DNA from: an uncultured Lachnospiraceae bacterium
Lineage (GTDB): Bacteria > Bacillota > Clostridia > Lachnospirales > Lachnospiraceae
DNA: 64,000 bases
Reading direction: 5' to 3'
Assembly: GCA_900318375.1 (NCBI GenBank)
Contig: ONKG01000007.1
Coordinates: 1 to 64,000, forward strand
Each line of letters begins with the position of its first letter. Position 1 is the stretch's first letter. The notes below the pieces were generated by a model. The model searched no databases and was not told where the DNA came from. It saw only the letters and a program-made list of their open reading frames with translations. Below are positions 15,406 through 24,897 of this stretch, piece after piece. Position numbers and translations under genes: made by a program.

Positions 15406-15933
15406 TTATAAGGACGGTTCATGCGCCTTTTCGTGTGTCTTCTCACGCTCTCTGTGTTTTGCCTTACGCTGCTGGGAAATAACATTCTGCAGTTTTTTCC
15501 GGATAGAAGGCCTTGCCTTCCGGTTCAGAGTGACTCCTGTATATTCCCGGAACGCAGCCTGCATGACACTGACATCCCTTGCTTTGAAAAAGACCAGATA
15601 GCGCGGCGGGTCGTGCGATTTATCCTTCATAAGGCTGAACTGCATACTATATTTGCGGGCAATTTTCTCAAAAGACTTGATATTTTCATCAGAGATCTCA
15701 ATGTTGGACAGCTCGCTCCCTTCTTTCATCATTTTGCGCAGGGAAGTCTTCCCGGTCCCGGGCTGTGAAACCTGCTTCTGTTTCTCAGATGTTCCCTTGC
15801 CATCCCTGCCATTTGATCCCCTGTTCGAAGTCTGGCGCAGGAACATCTTCATGGCGTCTTTCAAGACCACTGCAGTCACTTTCGTGCCGCGTATGATTAG
15901 TGAAACGGTCTTTTCATTCATTTCTTCCTGCAT
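15406..15933 (-). CDS. PcfB-family (DUF3801) conjugation protein
   Basis: A 175-residue protein. Its pattern (VTAVVLKDAMKMFLRQ, ISDENIKSFEKIARKYSMQFSL, RYLVFFKARDVSVMQAAFREY) matches PcfB/DUF3801, a small protein encoded directly before VirD4 in many Gram-positive elements. The C-terminus is strongly basic. Family members are thought to connect relaxase processing with the coupling protein. The start has GGGAGG 7 bases upstream. A 146-bp gap separates it from virD4. Confidence 0.85.
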   Translation of the reverse strand: MQEEMNEKTVSLIIRGTKVTAVVLKDAMKMFLRQTSNRGSNGRDGKGTSEKQKQVSQPGTGKTSLRKMMKEGSELSNIEISDENIKSFEKIARKYSMQFSLMKDKSHDPPRYLVFFKARDVSVMQAAFREYTGVTLNRKARPSIRKKLQNVISQQRKAKHREREKTHEKAHEPSL

Positions 15934-15984
15934 CTTTCATCCTCCCGTCCATACTGATAGTAATCACATCGAGAGAAAGCAGCC

Positions 15985-16296
15985 TTACATGGAGCTTTTG
16001 AAGGAAGGGCATCTTTCGCCGTCCGGGCATCCTGCTTCACATGGCCTGGACAGTTCCTCCTCCCACCAGTCCGGTTCTTTTTCCTCCTGGCTTTCCTGTT
16101 CATGGATCCGGGGAAACGCAAGATCCGGGAACAGTTCCATTTCCACCGTCACTTCCAGATCTTCCATCCGCTTTGCCAGGTTCCTGTACTGCACGTGATT
16201 GATAAGTCCGATGACACAGGCAGCAGCAATACCGAAGACAGCCAGTTTCTTATCTCCATTCATGTTCAATCCTTCACCGAGTAAATGTCTTTTCAT
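15985..16296 (-). CDS. Small membrane protein of the transfer region
   Basis: A 103-residue protein with one hydrophobic segment (KLAVFGIAAACVIGLINHV, about residues 16-34), then an acidic soluble tail containing WWEEE and three cysteines (CEAGCPDGERC). AAAGGAG lies before the first ATG; a second ATG 11 codons in is also possible. It precedes the pcfB gene and was probably transcribed with it. I do not recognise a family. Confidence 0.6.
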   Translation of the reverse strand: MKRHLLGEGLNMNGDKKLAVFGIAAACVIGLINHVQYRNLAKRMEDLEVTVEMELFPDLAFPRIHEQESQEEKEPDWWEEELSRPCEAGCPDGERCPSFKSSM

Positions 16297-16528
16297 ATTC
16301 TAATTCTCCTTTCTTTGACTGCGGCACTCCAGACTCACCCGAGTAGGGTTATGACATTAAGCAACTGTATGATAAACGATCCTTTTTTACAGTTTGGCTA
16401 ACTGAGCAGGGAAACTCATATAACTAAAAGAGGACGGTTAGGCCAGACCGTTGCCCACTGGTCCATCCACCTGCATCAAACTATTTAGCAACGTAATGGG
16501 CAACATATTTATTTCGAGGAGGTTGGAT

Positions 16529-16756
16529 ATGAATACCAATCAGAAACTGTTAACATTTTTTGTCATTCTTGCAGCACTTTTTTGGGAAGAGCTGCACATG
16601 GTCAGCGACGGTCTGAGCATGATAGTGCGGGGGCTGCGGCATCGTGAGCCTACGACGATGCGGGAAGGATGTGCGAGCGTGGTTGTCGGTCTGGTCGTCA
16701 TCGTGGCCACTTTCCGCATTGGCATCCCGTGTCTATACTATTTGCTGCTCACCTAG
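16529..16756 (+). CDS. Small membrane protein, opposite strand
   Basis: A protein of 75 residues starting MNTNQKLLTFFVILAALFWE, with GAGGAGG 7 bases before the ATG. It has two hydrophobic segments, one at each end, separated by a basic loop (RGLRHREPTTMREG). No family is recognised. It lies alone on the plus strand between the pcfB region and the giant surface protein gene, with GTTGCCCA/TGGGCAAC inverted copies in its leader. The strong ribosome binding site makes it likely to be real. Confidence 0.55.
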   Translation: MNTNQKLLTFFVILAALFWEELHMVSDGLSMIVRGLRHREPTTMREGCASVVVGLVVIVATFRIGIPCLYYLLLT

Positions 16757-16913
16757 CCCGGCATGTGGTTACTTAAATATGGGTTGGCACATACCTGCAA
16801 TGGTGATGCGGTTACCAGCCAAGCAACCGCCATATCACCTTGTCTGTGTAAATCCATCTTGAGTGCACTCACCTAGAGTGCAGATAGCCAGAAATCACAA
16901 AAGCCATATAAAC

Positions 16914-16942
16914 GGCACCTGCAGGTACACACTGCAGGTGCC
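16914..16942 (-). terminator. Terminator of the giant surface protein gene
   Basis: GGCACCTGCAG and CTGCAGGTGCC are perfect 11-bp arms around 7 bases. On the minus strand the stem is followed by GTTTAT. It lies 120 bp after the stop. The rest of the 16757-17061 gap holds only a short GAGTGCACTC palindrome. Confidence 0.65.
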
Positions 16943-17061
16943 GGAATGGTTGGGATGCATGCACATCCCGTATTGATTTGTTCAGCTGCCATTGCCGGAA
17001 GATGCTGCTGTCAAATGATCAGCATCAGGCTGGCATTGCAGCTGACAGACAGTAGGCGTTA

Positions 17062-20000
17062 TCAGTCCTGTTTCCTGATCTTATAGATAGCCAGGGCACT
17101 GATCCCTACGGCTGCAAGCAGCATAGGGAGCAGGAACAGGAACAGGTTCGTATCGTCTCCGGTTTTGGGGCTGGATGAAGATCTTCCTCCAGATGTATTT
17201 CCGCCTCCGGAACCTGTTTTTTTGCTGTCTGCAGGCTTTTCCAGAGTGACCGTCTGCGCCTCATCCTTGATGTCGGTATGGCTGGCAACAAGGGTATTGC
17301 TCAAATAGAGTTCCTCAAATGCGACAAGGTTCTTTCCGCCAAGTTCATCTGCCTTAAACGTGAAGGTCAGTTCAATACTTCCGGATGCCTGATCCGGTGT
17401 AAACTTCGCCTGTGCAGTAAGTTCCTTCTTGTCAACAAGGGCAGCTTTCCCAGTCTTCTGGTCCATCAGTTTTCCGCTGATCGTATACTCCTTGCCGGGT
17501 ACGAGGTTCTTGTAGGTTACCTTATCAACAACTTTCACTTCACCCTTGGCGGTCATTTTTTTAACATCGGATTTAGTATCCGCCGCTTTTTTATCCGCAG
17601 CGTCCTTTGTTTTATCAGGCTCAAAGGAAGCATGCGTAGCGATTTCCGGGAAGTAAACTGTCTGGTCCTCATCCTCGATGTCAGCATGGCTGCAAACCTT
17701 GATCCCGTTGAAATAGAGATCCTCAAAGGCAACCGCTGTTTTTCCGGCGAGGATGGTAGAATCGACCTTGAAGGACAGTTCTACTGAGCCATTCGCTTTC
17801 TCCGGCACAAATTCAGCCTTCGCAGTGATGCTCTTGCCGTTCTTTCCCGCCAGTTCATTGCCGCTGGACTTGTCCATCAGAACACCGGAAACAGTATATT
17901 TCTTTCCAGGGACAAGGTTGGAATACGTCACCCTGTCGACCACCACGGCCTGCTTGTTTTTCTCTCCGACATTGGTGGATGTCCTGGAATCAGCAGCATG
18001 GGTGCGGATCTTGGGATAATGGATGCTCTGGTCCTCATCATTGATGTCTGTGTGGACCGCGACCAGGATATCATTCTGGAACAGGTCTTCAAAAGCAACG
18101 ACTGTCGTCCCTTCAAGAAGCCTGGAATCCAGGGTAAAGGTCAGTGTGACTGTCCCCTGTGCGGCTTCAGCGGTAAATGTTTCCTCAGCAACAAGGCCAT
18201 TTCCTTCCTGATCATAGAGGGGTTCACTAGTCGCTTTGTCCATCAGGGTTCCGGAAATGGTGTATTCCTTCCCCGGAATTACATTGGAGTAAGTGACAAC
18301 GTCTTTGATCGTGACTTTCTCATCGACTGTACCTGTGTGGTCCTTTGTCAGGCCGTCTTCGGCATCAGTGGTGACTTCAGGGTAATAGATGCTCTGGTCT
18401 TCGTCATTGATGTCTGCATGAGCGGCGATCTTAACGTCGTTATGGTACAGGTCTTCAAATGCGACAATCGTTTTGCCCGCGAGCAGTGTTGAATCGAAGG
18501 TAAAAACAAGCGCCACATCGCCGGATGTTACTGGGCCATCTTTCCTGGCGTCACCATCCGTTTTTTCAGATCCGGTATCTGCAGAAGCTGCAGGAACAGC
18601 TTCTTCCTCTTCATCAGGGAAGAAGTCAACCACCGGTTCTTTCGGGATATCCAGAGGGTCGCCCGCCAGAAAAACTGCTTCTGCCGTGACAGCCTTTCCG
18701 GAAGCGTCTTTCAGGGCTTCTCCGGTCGCCTTGTCCATGAGTGTACCTTTCACCGTATATTGTTTGCCGGTAAGCAGGTTCTCATAATGGACGATATCGA
18801 TGATCCTGGCCTCTTCCGTGTGGGTGCCCAGATGGGATTCAGTCATATCATCATAAGCATTCGTAGAGACCTTCGGGTAATGGACGCTCTGGTCCTCGTC
18901 CTTAATATCGGTATGGACAGCGACCTGGATGTCGTTGTGGTAAAGTTCCTCGAAAGCAACCACCGTGGTTCCTGCCAACAGACTGGAGTCAAAGCGGAAG
19001 GTCAGTTCGACCGTTCCGTTTTTCTTCTTCGGTTCGAAGGTCTCACTGGCGCTGACTTCTTTGCCGGCAGCATCCTTCAGCGGTTTCCCATCTGCCTTGT
19101 TCATCAGTGTCCCCTTTACTGTATAGGTCCGTCCGACAACAAGGTTGGAATAGGTAACGACATCAACAAGGGTGGTCTCCTTATTGACAGCCCCAGAAGG
19201 ATCCCCTGTGAGGCCGTCTTTGGCATCAGTCGTGATGGTGGGATAGAAAACCGTCTGGTCCGCATCTTCCAGGTCTGCGTGGCTGGCTACTTTAATGTCG
19301 TTATTGAAAAGATCCTCAAATACGACGCCTGCGTTGTCAGCCAGTTCCCCGGAAAGAATGTCTGTGTCCAGTGTGAAAGCCACTTCGATGCTTCCTTCTG
19401 TATCCTTGGCATCAAACTCCGCAGACGCAGTGATCTCCTTGCCGGCCTTCCCCAGGACCGGCTTGCCGGTTCCTTTATTCATCAGGACGCCGGAGATTGT
19501 ATAATGGTCGCCTGGCACCAGGTTTTTATAAGTCACCGTATCAATCACGGTCGTCTCAGCGGGCACAGTGCCGACTTCGTCTTTTGTTTTCCCATCCCGG
19601 GCATTGGTGCGGATCTCGGGGTAATGGATGCTCTGGTCCTCATCCTTGATGTCCGCATGAACAGCAACCCGGATCTTATTGTGGTAAAGGTCCTCGAAAG
19701 TGACAACAGTCTTTCCCGCCAGAAGGGCGGAATCAAGGGTGAAGGAAATCTCCACGGATCCTTCTTTTTCCGAAGGTGTGAAGGTCTTTTCGGAACTAAT
19801 TTCCTTCCCGGCAGCGTCTTTCAGGGATTCCCCGGTCTCCTTATTCATAAGGACACCAGACACTGTGTATTCCTTTCCCGGAATAAGGTTATGATAGGTG
19901 ACAATGTCTTTAATGACTGTTTCTTCCGACACAGTGCCGGTATGCCCTCCGGTCAGACCGTCTTCGGCATTGGTCTCTATGGAAGGCACGTGGATGGTTT

Positions 20001-23000
20001 CAGCCTCATCGGCGAGATCCTCCCGTGATGCATAGGTCCGGCCGTTTGTGCCGGTCACCTTCTGGAAGGCTACAGCATCTTTGCCGGGGTAGTCGGGAGC
20101 TGTGACAAAGCTGAACTCGATCTCCACCTCGCCGTTTCCAGATGCGGAGGCGACAAATTCACGGCTGGCTTTCACCTCGTCTCCGGAATTGTCTTTCACA
20201 GGTTTCCCTGTCTCTTTATCCATGAGGGTTCCCTCCATTGTGTAGCTCTTTCCAGGCTGGAGGTTTGTGTAAGTGACTTTGTCTATGATCGTGACCGAAC
20301 CGGTAGAAGCTCCGACCTGATCCCCGGTCTGCTTGTCCGCCGCCCTGGTATTGACGGACGGGAAGTGGACCGTCTGGTCTTCATCTGCCAGGTCTGTATG
20401 GGAAGCCAGCGTCATGTCGTCCATCTTTACGTATTCATAGCAGACGACTGTCTTTCCGGCGAGAGCGGATGCATCAAATGTAAACTTCTGTTTGACGGAT
20501 GTGCTTTCTGATTTAATGGCCTTTGTTGTCTCAGCCTCTACAGTCTTGCCGCCAATCTTGATCGGGGTTCCTGACTGTTTATCAATGAGGATTCCATGGA
20601 CAGTGACTTTCTGTCCGACATAACCCTGGAAATTCTCCATATAGACAGTGTCTGTCAGTACTACGCCATCTTCTGCGGGGATGTACTGCTCGTCCCCTTC
20701 CCCTCTCAGTTCCGTCAGGATGGAAGGACTCTGGTGGTTTTCGATGTTCCCAAGTGTAATGATCTGCATATCCGCGTAGATGGAAAAATCATCCTCGAAC
20801 ATGTCCATTCCCTTATTGTTTTCTCCCTCAATCTCCGCGATGTGATAATCACCGTAGGGGAGTGCTCCCAGGGAATCATCTTCCTTTGCGTCCACGCCAA
20901 ACCAGATGCGGTCGGCGTTTTCCTTCTTTGCAAAGGCTGCCGTGCTCTCAAAAACACCGTTTTTATCTGTCGTGAAAGTATGTTCCTCGATCTCCTTGCC
21001 GTCGCGGTCCAGGGCTGTCACGGCAAAGGTCACGCCCGCCATGCGCTTCTGGCTGTCTCCATCAATCTTGCGGATAGAGAAATCGCCACGCATGACCTGG
21101 TTTTTAATGGAGTCTTTTTCCTCCGTCAGGTCAATAGTGATACCGTCCTCCCGGATGATGAAAGATACTGGTGTGGCACCCTTGATCGTGTATCCCTCAG
21201 GTGTTGTTGTCTCGACAATCTGGTAGTCGCCGTAGGAGAGTGTACGGTTCCCTGTCTGGGCAAGCCCTGTCTGGTCTGTCGTAATAGTCAGGGCAGCTTC
21301 TCCTGCAGGAATCTTCTTTCCATCTGCGTAAACTGCATAAGTGCTCTTGTTGTAAATGGTAAAAACAGCGCCTTCCAGAGTCGCGCCGCCCAAAGGCTTA
21401 TCTTCTCCTGTCTCCAGATCTCGTTTTTTGATCTTTACCCCACCGAAAATGGGATTGTCAGTGGAATGAATCTTGATGGTCTCTGTCAGTGTATTGACAT
21501 CAACGCTGTAAATCGTCGTATCCGGCAGGTATCCCTCCGGCACCTTTGTCTCCTTCACGTAGTAAGTCTTACCGCCGAGGACCTCAATGACGTTGGATGT
21601 CCCGTCCGCCTTTACCGTGAAGTTTCCGATGGCATCCTTCCCTGATTCTGCGTCCTCCTTAGTTTTATAAAGGGAATAAACCGCGCCTGCGATCGGGAGG
21701 GTATCAGGATCCTTGCCGTCTTTCTCCATGGAAGAAACCTTCAGCAGGGTTATTTTCCCTGGGATTGGCTCCTCAAGGCTCTTAACGGTTTCTGTCTGAC
21801 CAGCTTTGATCGTCACTGTCTGGTCCTTTGTGTCGAGCTTAAACCCATTGGATGCACTCGTCTCTTTGACAGTGTAGGTACCCAGGGGCAGGGTCAGGGT
21901 ATTGGAAGATCCATCCTCATTCGTGGTAAGTGTCCCAACGCTTTTGCCGGCTTTGTCAGTCACTGTGTAAACCGCACCTGCAAGGCTGTAGAGAGAGCCT
22001 GTGGCTTCCGGATCTGCGGAAGATTTGATGAGAGTCACCTTCCCGGTTTCCGGCTCATTAGTGACATCAGTCCACTTGGTAGCAGTCAGGCTATCAGCGA
22101 TTTCCAGCTTGCGGACAGTAGTGTCCAGCTTATATCCTTCCGGTGCCTTTGTCTCCCGGATATAGTACTGCTTGCCTGCCAGAACCTCCAGGGTATTTGA
22201 TCTTCCGTCAGCACCGGTCGTAAACCTCCCGATCGGTTCATCTTCATTCCTGGCATCCTCTATGTCTGAATAAAGTGAAAACTGGGCACCTTGCAGTCCT
22301 TTGCCGTCGGTGGAATCCTTTTTCACAATGCCAACCTGTGCGTATCTGGGTGTATTATTGATCTTGATTGTTTTTCCCTTGCCTTCATCAAGAGTGTAAG
22401 GACCGAAAGGCTCATCATGCGGCTGATAGCCCTTGGGTGTCGTCAGCTCTTTGAGGTATACCGTCCCTGGTTCGCAGTAGAAGACAGTCTTGTTATAGAG
22501 GCCGCTCACGCCGTTCTTTCCAATCGGAATGGGGTCCAGTTCCTTTGTCATTTCTGAATCCGTATATACTTTGACCCTCTTGGTGCAGGCCTTGTCAGAA
22601 TACATGCGGAAATTTACTGTACCGCCGGAAGCTGTCTCATGCAACGAATAGTAAGCCTTGTAAGCCCACCTCATATCCGAGTCACTGGAAACCTTCCGGA
22701 GATCGATATTGGAGGATTCTTCCTCTTCAACACGTCCGAACACGTAAGACTGCCGCCAGTGTCCGTCTACTTTGATACGACCGCTGGCATAAATGAATAC
22801 ATGATCCATATCCGGAAGAGGTTTTGCCGCCACACCGGACTTATAAGCATTGATCAGTGCCCGCAGATTGCTTCCCACGTTAGGCCGGTCATACTCGATT
22901 CCGGCAAGCTTCGCGTAGCGTTCTCCGATTGCTTCATGGCAAACTGCAATGGCGACCTCTTTAGAATCGCTCCCAAAGCCCTTGGATCTAGCCAGATCTT

Positions 23001-24372
23001 CGCCATAGCTGTCCAGCATAGTATAGTAGTAGTACTTGATGATCAGGGAGTCTGTCACTCGCGAAACGTCAGGAAGTTTACTTCCTCTGCTCCATCCCCT
23101 GTCATCCGGCACCGAGCATATTCCCACGTAAGTATTGCCGTCATCATCAACAACATTAATCGGTGTCGTATGCCCGAGGTGGCCGGAGACATCTTTTCCG
23201 ATCCCCAGGTCCTCATAGTCAATTTCATCTTCCTTGCTGACAATCTTTGCGCCGGATGCGTTATTTGCGGAAGCGGACGCAGCGAGGGCCGGGGTCGTCA
23301 CCTTTTCAAATGCGGCCTCAAACTCCTCAACTGTCATGGCGATTTCCTGCACAGATTCACCGGATTCTTCCGCAGGCGCTTCAGCAGCACCTGCCGCAGT
23401 GGCATCCTCAGCAGCTGCATCAGTGCCTGCCGCAGTGGTATCCTCAACAGCTGCATCAGTGCTTCCTTCTGCGGCTGTTTCATTCTCAGAAGGCTCTGCC
23501 GCCTCACTCTCAATGGAGGACTCATCAGCAGTGTCTGCCTCTGTGGATGAACCGTTGGCTTCTTCTGTTTCCGATGCAGTTTCACTTGCTGCTGTATTTC
23601 CTTCTGCTGAGAGGCTGCCATTATTCCGGTTTCCCTTCTCATCGTTCATTTCAGTACTGGCGGAAGCTTCTTCTCCGGCTGCTCCTTCTTCCTGTAACGC
23701 AGCTGCTTCATCCGCCGTACTTCCGTTTCCGTCATCTGAGAGTAACAGGTCTTTTTTCGACTCATCCATTTCAGGATCATCAACTTCCTTAGCTTTATTC
23801 GAAGGCACCTGACCGGCACTCTCAGTCTTGCCGTCAGGATCCTTCGGTTCATTTCCTTCTTCTGCATCATCGGCGGCCGCCTCCTTTTCAGAGGAATTCT
23901 CACCATGGCTCTCTGCACTTGAGCCTGTCCGGTTTGAAGCACTGGAAGAAGAGGCTTCCTTTTTTTCTTCCTTCTTTACCACCGTGATCCTGCGGCTGAA
24001 GCGGTATCCGTGATTCCCGCTTTTAGGGTCTGCATGGTAAACAGGCTTATAGCTTCCTTCTTTTGAAGAAGAAAAGCCATCATCATCATAAAGGGAGATC
24101 TTGACCTTCTTTGAAGAATAATCGATCCCTTTGAAGTCTTTTTTGATCTCAAAATCCTCGTCCACATCAACAGTAATGTCTTCTGCTTTAACGATTTCAT
24201 CCTCATCGAGCATGTCTCTGACATCCTTCAGCTCCGGATAATCCTCCATGTATACTGAGTCTGAATCGGAATCCGCCGCCATAGCGGGAACCGGCCCGAT
24301 TACCGCTGAAAGAAATGTCACTACGGAGAGGAAGCCGGCAGCGATCCTTGCAATCGTCTTTTTTCTGTTCAC
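17062..24372 (-). CDS. Giant cell-wall-anchored adhesin with SpaA and VaFE (TQ ester) repeats
   Basis: A 2,436-residue surface protein starting at a GTG behind GGAGG. It has a signal peptide (VVTFLSAVIGPVPAMAADS), an acidic Ser/Ala/Glu/Thr-rich stalk (about 140-350), and a region (about 390-550) with GICSVPDDRGW and HWRQSYVFGRV that resembles a thioester adhesin domain by its Cys and Gln placement. About five SpaA/Cna_B-like repeats follow (about 670-1220, LxGAxFxLY), then nine VaFE repeats (about 1230-2380), each with a VTYxNLxPG start and most with VxFE and DExQ. VaFE domains are known to form Thr-Gln ester crosslinks. The C-terminus is SPKTGD, a hydrophobic span and KIRKQD, a non-canonical sortase signal. 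It is probably for adhesion, possibly mate or host contact. Confidence 0.92.
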   Translation of the reverse strand: MNRKKTIARIAAGFLSVVTFLSAVIGPVPAMAADSDSDSVYMEDYPELKDVRDMLDEDEIVKAEDITVDVDEDFEIKKDFKGIDYSSKKVKISLYDDDGFSSSKEGSYKPVYHADPKSGNHGYRFSRRITVVKKEEKKEASSSSASNRTGSSAESHGENSSEKEAAADDAEEGNEPKDPDGKTESAGQVPSNKAKEVDDPEMDESKKDLLLSDDGNGSTADEAAALQEEGAAGEEASASTEMNDEKGNRNNGSLSAEGNTAASETASETEEANGSSTEADTADESSIESEAAEPSENETAAEGSTDAAVEDTTAAGTDAAAEDATAAGAAEAPAEESGESVQEIAMTVEEFEAAFEKVTTPALAASASANNASGAKIVSKEDEIDYEDLGIGKDVSGHLGHTTPINVVDDDGNTYVGICSVPDDRGWSRGSKLPDVSRVTDSLIIKYYYYTMLDSYGEDLARSKGFGSDSKEVAIAVCHEAIGERYAKLAGIEYDRPNVGSNLRALINAYKSGVAAKPLPDMDHVFIYASGRIKVDGHWRQSYVFGRVEEEESSNIDLRKVSSDSDMRWAYKAYYSLHETASGGTVNFRMYSDKACTKRVKVYTDSEMTKELDPIPIGKNGVSGLYNKTVFYCEPGTVYLKELTTPKGYQPHDEPFGPYTLDEGKGKTIKINNTPRYAQVGIVKKDSTDGKGLQGAQFSLYSDIEDARNEDEPIGRFTTGADGRSNTLEVLAGKQYYIRETKAPEGYKLDTTVRKLEIADSLTATKWTDVTNEPETGKVTLIKSSADPEATGSLYSLAGAVYTVTDKAGKSVGTLTTNEDGSSNTLTLPLGTYTVKETSASNGFKLDTKDQTVTIKAGQTETVKSLEEPIPGKITLLKVSSMEKDGKDPDTLPIAGAVYSLYKTKEDAESGKDAIGNFTVKADGTSNVIEVLGGKTYYVKETKVPEGYLPDTTIYSVDVNTLTETIKIHSTDNPIFGGVKIKKRDLETGEDKPLGGATLEGAVFTIYNKSTYAVYADGKKIPAGEAALTITTDQTGLAQTGNRTLSYGDYQIVETTTPEGYTIKGATPVSFIIREDGITIDLTEEKDSIKNQVMRGDFSIRKIDGDSQKRMAGVTFAVTALDRDGKEIEEHTFTTDKNGVFESTAAFAKKENADRIWFGVDAKEDDSLGALPYGDYHIAEIEGENNKGMDMFEDDFSIYADMQIITLGNIENHQSPSILTELRGEGDEQYIPAEDGVVLTDTVYMENFQGYVGQKVTVHGILIDKQSGTPIKIGGKTVEAETTKAIKSESTSVKQKFTFDASALAGKTVVCYEYVKMDDMTLASHTDLADEDQTVHFPSVNTRAADKQTGDQVGASTGSVTIIDKVTYTNLQPGKSYTMEGTLMDKETGKPVKDNSGDEVKASREFVASASGNGEVEIEFSFVTAPDYPGKDAVAFQKVTGTNGRTYASREDLADEAETIHVPSIETNAEDGLTGGHTGTVSEETVIKDIVTYHNLIPGKEYTVSGVLMNKETGESLKDAAGKEISSEKTFTPSEKEGSVEISFTLDSALLAGKTVVTFEDLYHNKIRVAVHADIKDEDQSIHYPEIRTNARDGKTKDEVGTVPAETTVIDTVTYKNLVPGDHYTISGVLMNKGTGKPVLGKAGKEITASAEFDAKDTEGSIEVAFTLDTDILSGELADNAGVVFEDLFNNDIKVASHADLEDADQTVFYPTITTDAKDGLTGDPSGAVNKETTLVDVVTYSNLVVGRTYTVKGTLMNKADGKPLKDAAGKEVSASETFEPKKKNGTVELTFRFDSSLLAGTTVVAFEELYHNDIQVAVHTDIKDEDQSVHYPKVSTNAYDDMTESHLGTHTEEARIIDIVHYENLLTGKQYTVKGTLMDKATGEALKDASGKAVTAEAVFLAGDPLDIPKEPVVDFFPDEEEEAVPAASADTGSEKTDGDARKDGPVTSGDVALVFTFDSTLLAGKTIVAFEDLYHNDVKIAAHADINDEDQSIYYPEVTTDAEDGLTKDHTGTVDEKVTIKDVVTYSNVIPGKEYTISGTLMDKATSEPLYDQEGNGLVAEETFTAEAAQGTVTLTFTLDSRLLEGTTVVAFEDLFQNDILVAVHTDINDEDQSIHYPKIRTHAADSRTSTNVGEKNKQAVVVDRVTYSNLVPGKKYTVSGVLMDKSSGNELAGKNGKSITAKAEFVPEKANGSVELSFKVDSTILAGKTAVAFEDLYFNGIKVCSHADIEDEDQTVYFPEIATHASFEPDKTKDAADKKAADTKSDVKKMTAKGEVKVVDKVTYKNLVPGKEYTISGKLMDQKTGKAALVDKKELTAQAKFTPDQASGSIELTFTFKADELGGKNLVAFEELYLSNTLVASHTDIKDEAQTVTLEKPADSKKTGSGGGNTSGGRSSSSPKTGDDTNLFLFLLPMLLAAVGISALAIYKIRKQD

Positions 24373-24406
24373 TTCTTATCCTCCACTTAAATTTGGAATA
24401 ATTGAA

Positions 24407-24457
24407 TTATGATTTCGTCCGGGCAACAGTACTGCCATCACACCGGAATATGCCCAT
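24407..24457 (-). CDS. Putative 16-residue leader peptide
   Basis: MGIFRCDGSTVARTKS is preceded by GAGGAGGTGA, 8 bases before its ATG, one of the strongest ribosome binding sites in the window. It ends 35 bp before the giant surface protein start. It may control translation or attenuation of the 7.3-kb gene. No known family. Confidence 0.45.
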   Translation of the reverse strand: MGIFRCDGSTVARTKS

Positions 24458-24761
24458 ATATACCGTCACCTCCTCATAAGTTTTCACAGCGTACCCTGCC
24501 CGTTTTTCCGCTCCTGTGCCCCTAAATGGTTTCCATCCTGAAAGTTTTCTTTTTACCGATGATTTCCAAAAAAACGGACAAAATGATAACAGCACATTCA
24601 TGCGGCAGGACGAGTAGCCCTGCCGTATGGTATCTGCTGTTATTCATGAGCGTTTATGCCTGTTCATCCCGGTCCCGTTCCAGTCCCGTTTTTTACGGGG
24701 CGTTTTCTCTGCAAGCCGTGCGATTTATGCGCAGTCAGGCAGGTATCCATCCGGGCAGGCT

Positions 24762-24774
24762 ATTCAGTTTTCAA
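24762..24774 (-). promoter_or_regulatory. boxA-like motif in adhesin leader
   Basis: On the minus strand it reads TTGAAAACTGAAT within CACCTTGAAAACTGAATAG. It is identical over 13 bases to the site at 11452-11464 and close to rRNA-leader boxA of Firmicutes. It lies 390 bp before the giant gene. Confidence 0.5.
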
Positions 24775-24897
24775 GGTGTAAAATACGAGCATAGGCATGG
24801 CCATTATTGCTCCTTACACCTATGGGGCTTCGACAGGCCGGAATGTTTCCTGCTCTGATAAAAAAATGGAATTTTTATGTCTGTACCATGAACCCTT

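Larger units (their letters stand above)
24373..24897. other. Long leader between the two surface protein genes
   Basis: This 525-bp gap holds, on the minus strand, a boxA-like motif, a CCCGT/ACGGG hairpin near 24690, and a short reading frame with a strong ribosome binding site near its end. I could not match it to a known riboswitch. Confidence 0.5.

Noticed and set aside
18760..21645. Long plus-strand frames opposite the giant adhesin gene.
   Set aside because: They mirror the repeat structure of the minus-strand gene and have no domain of their own.
24400..24600. Cyclic di-GMP riboswitch in the adhesin leader.
   Set aside because: Paired elements occur but the conserved GEMM core sequences are not recognisable.
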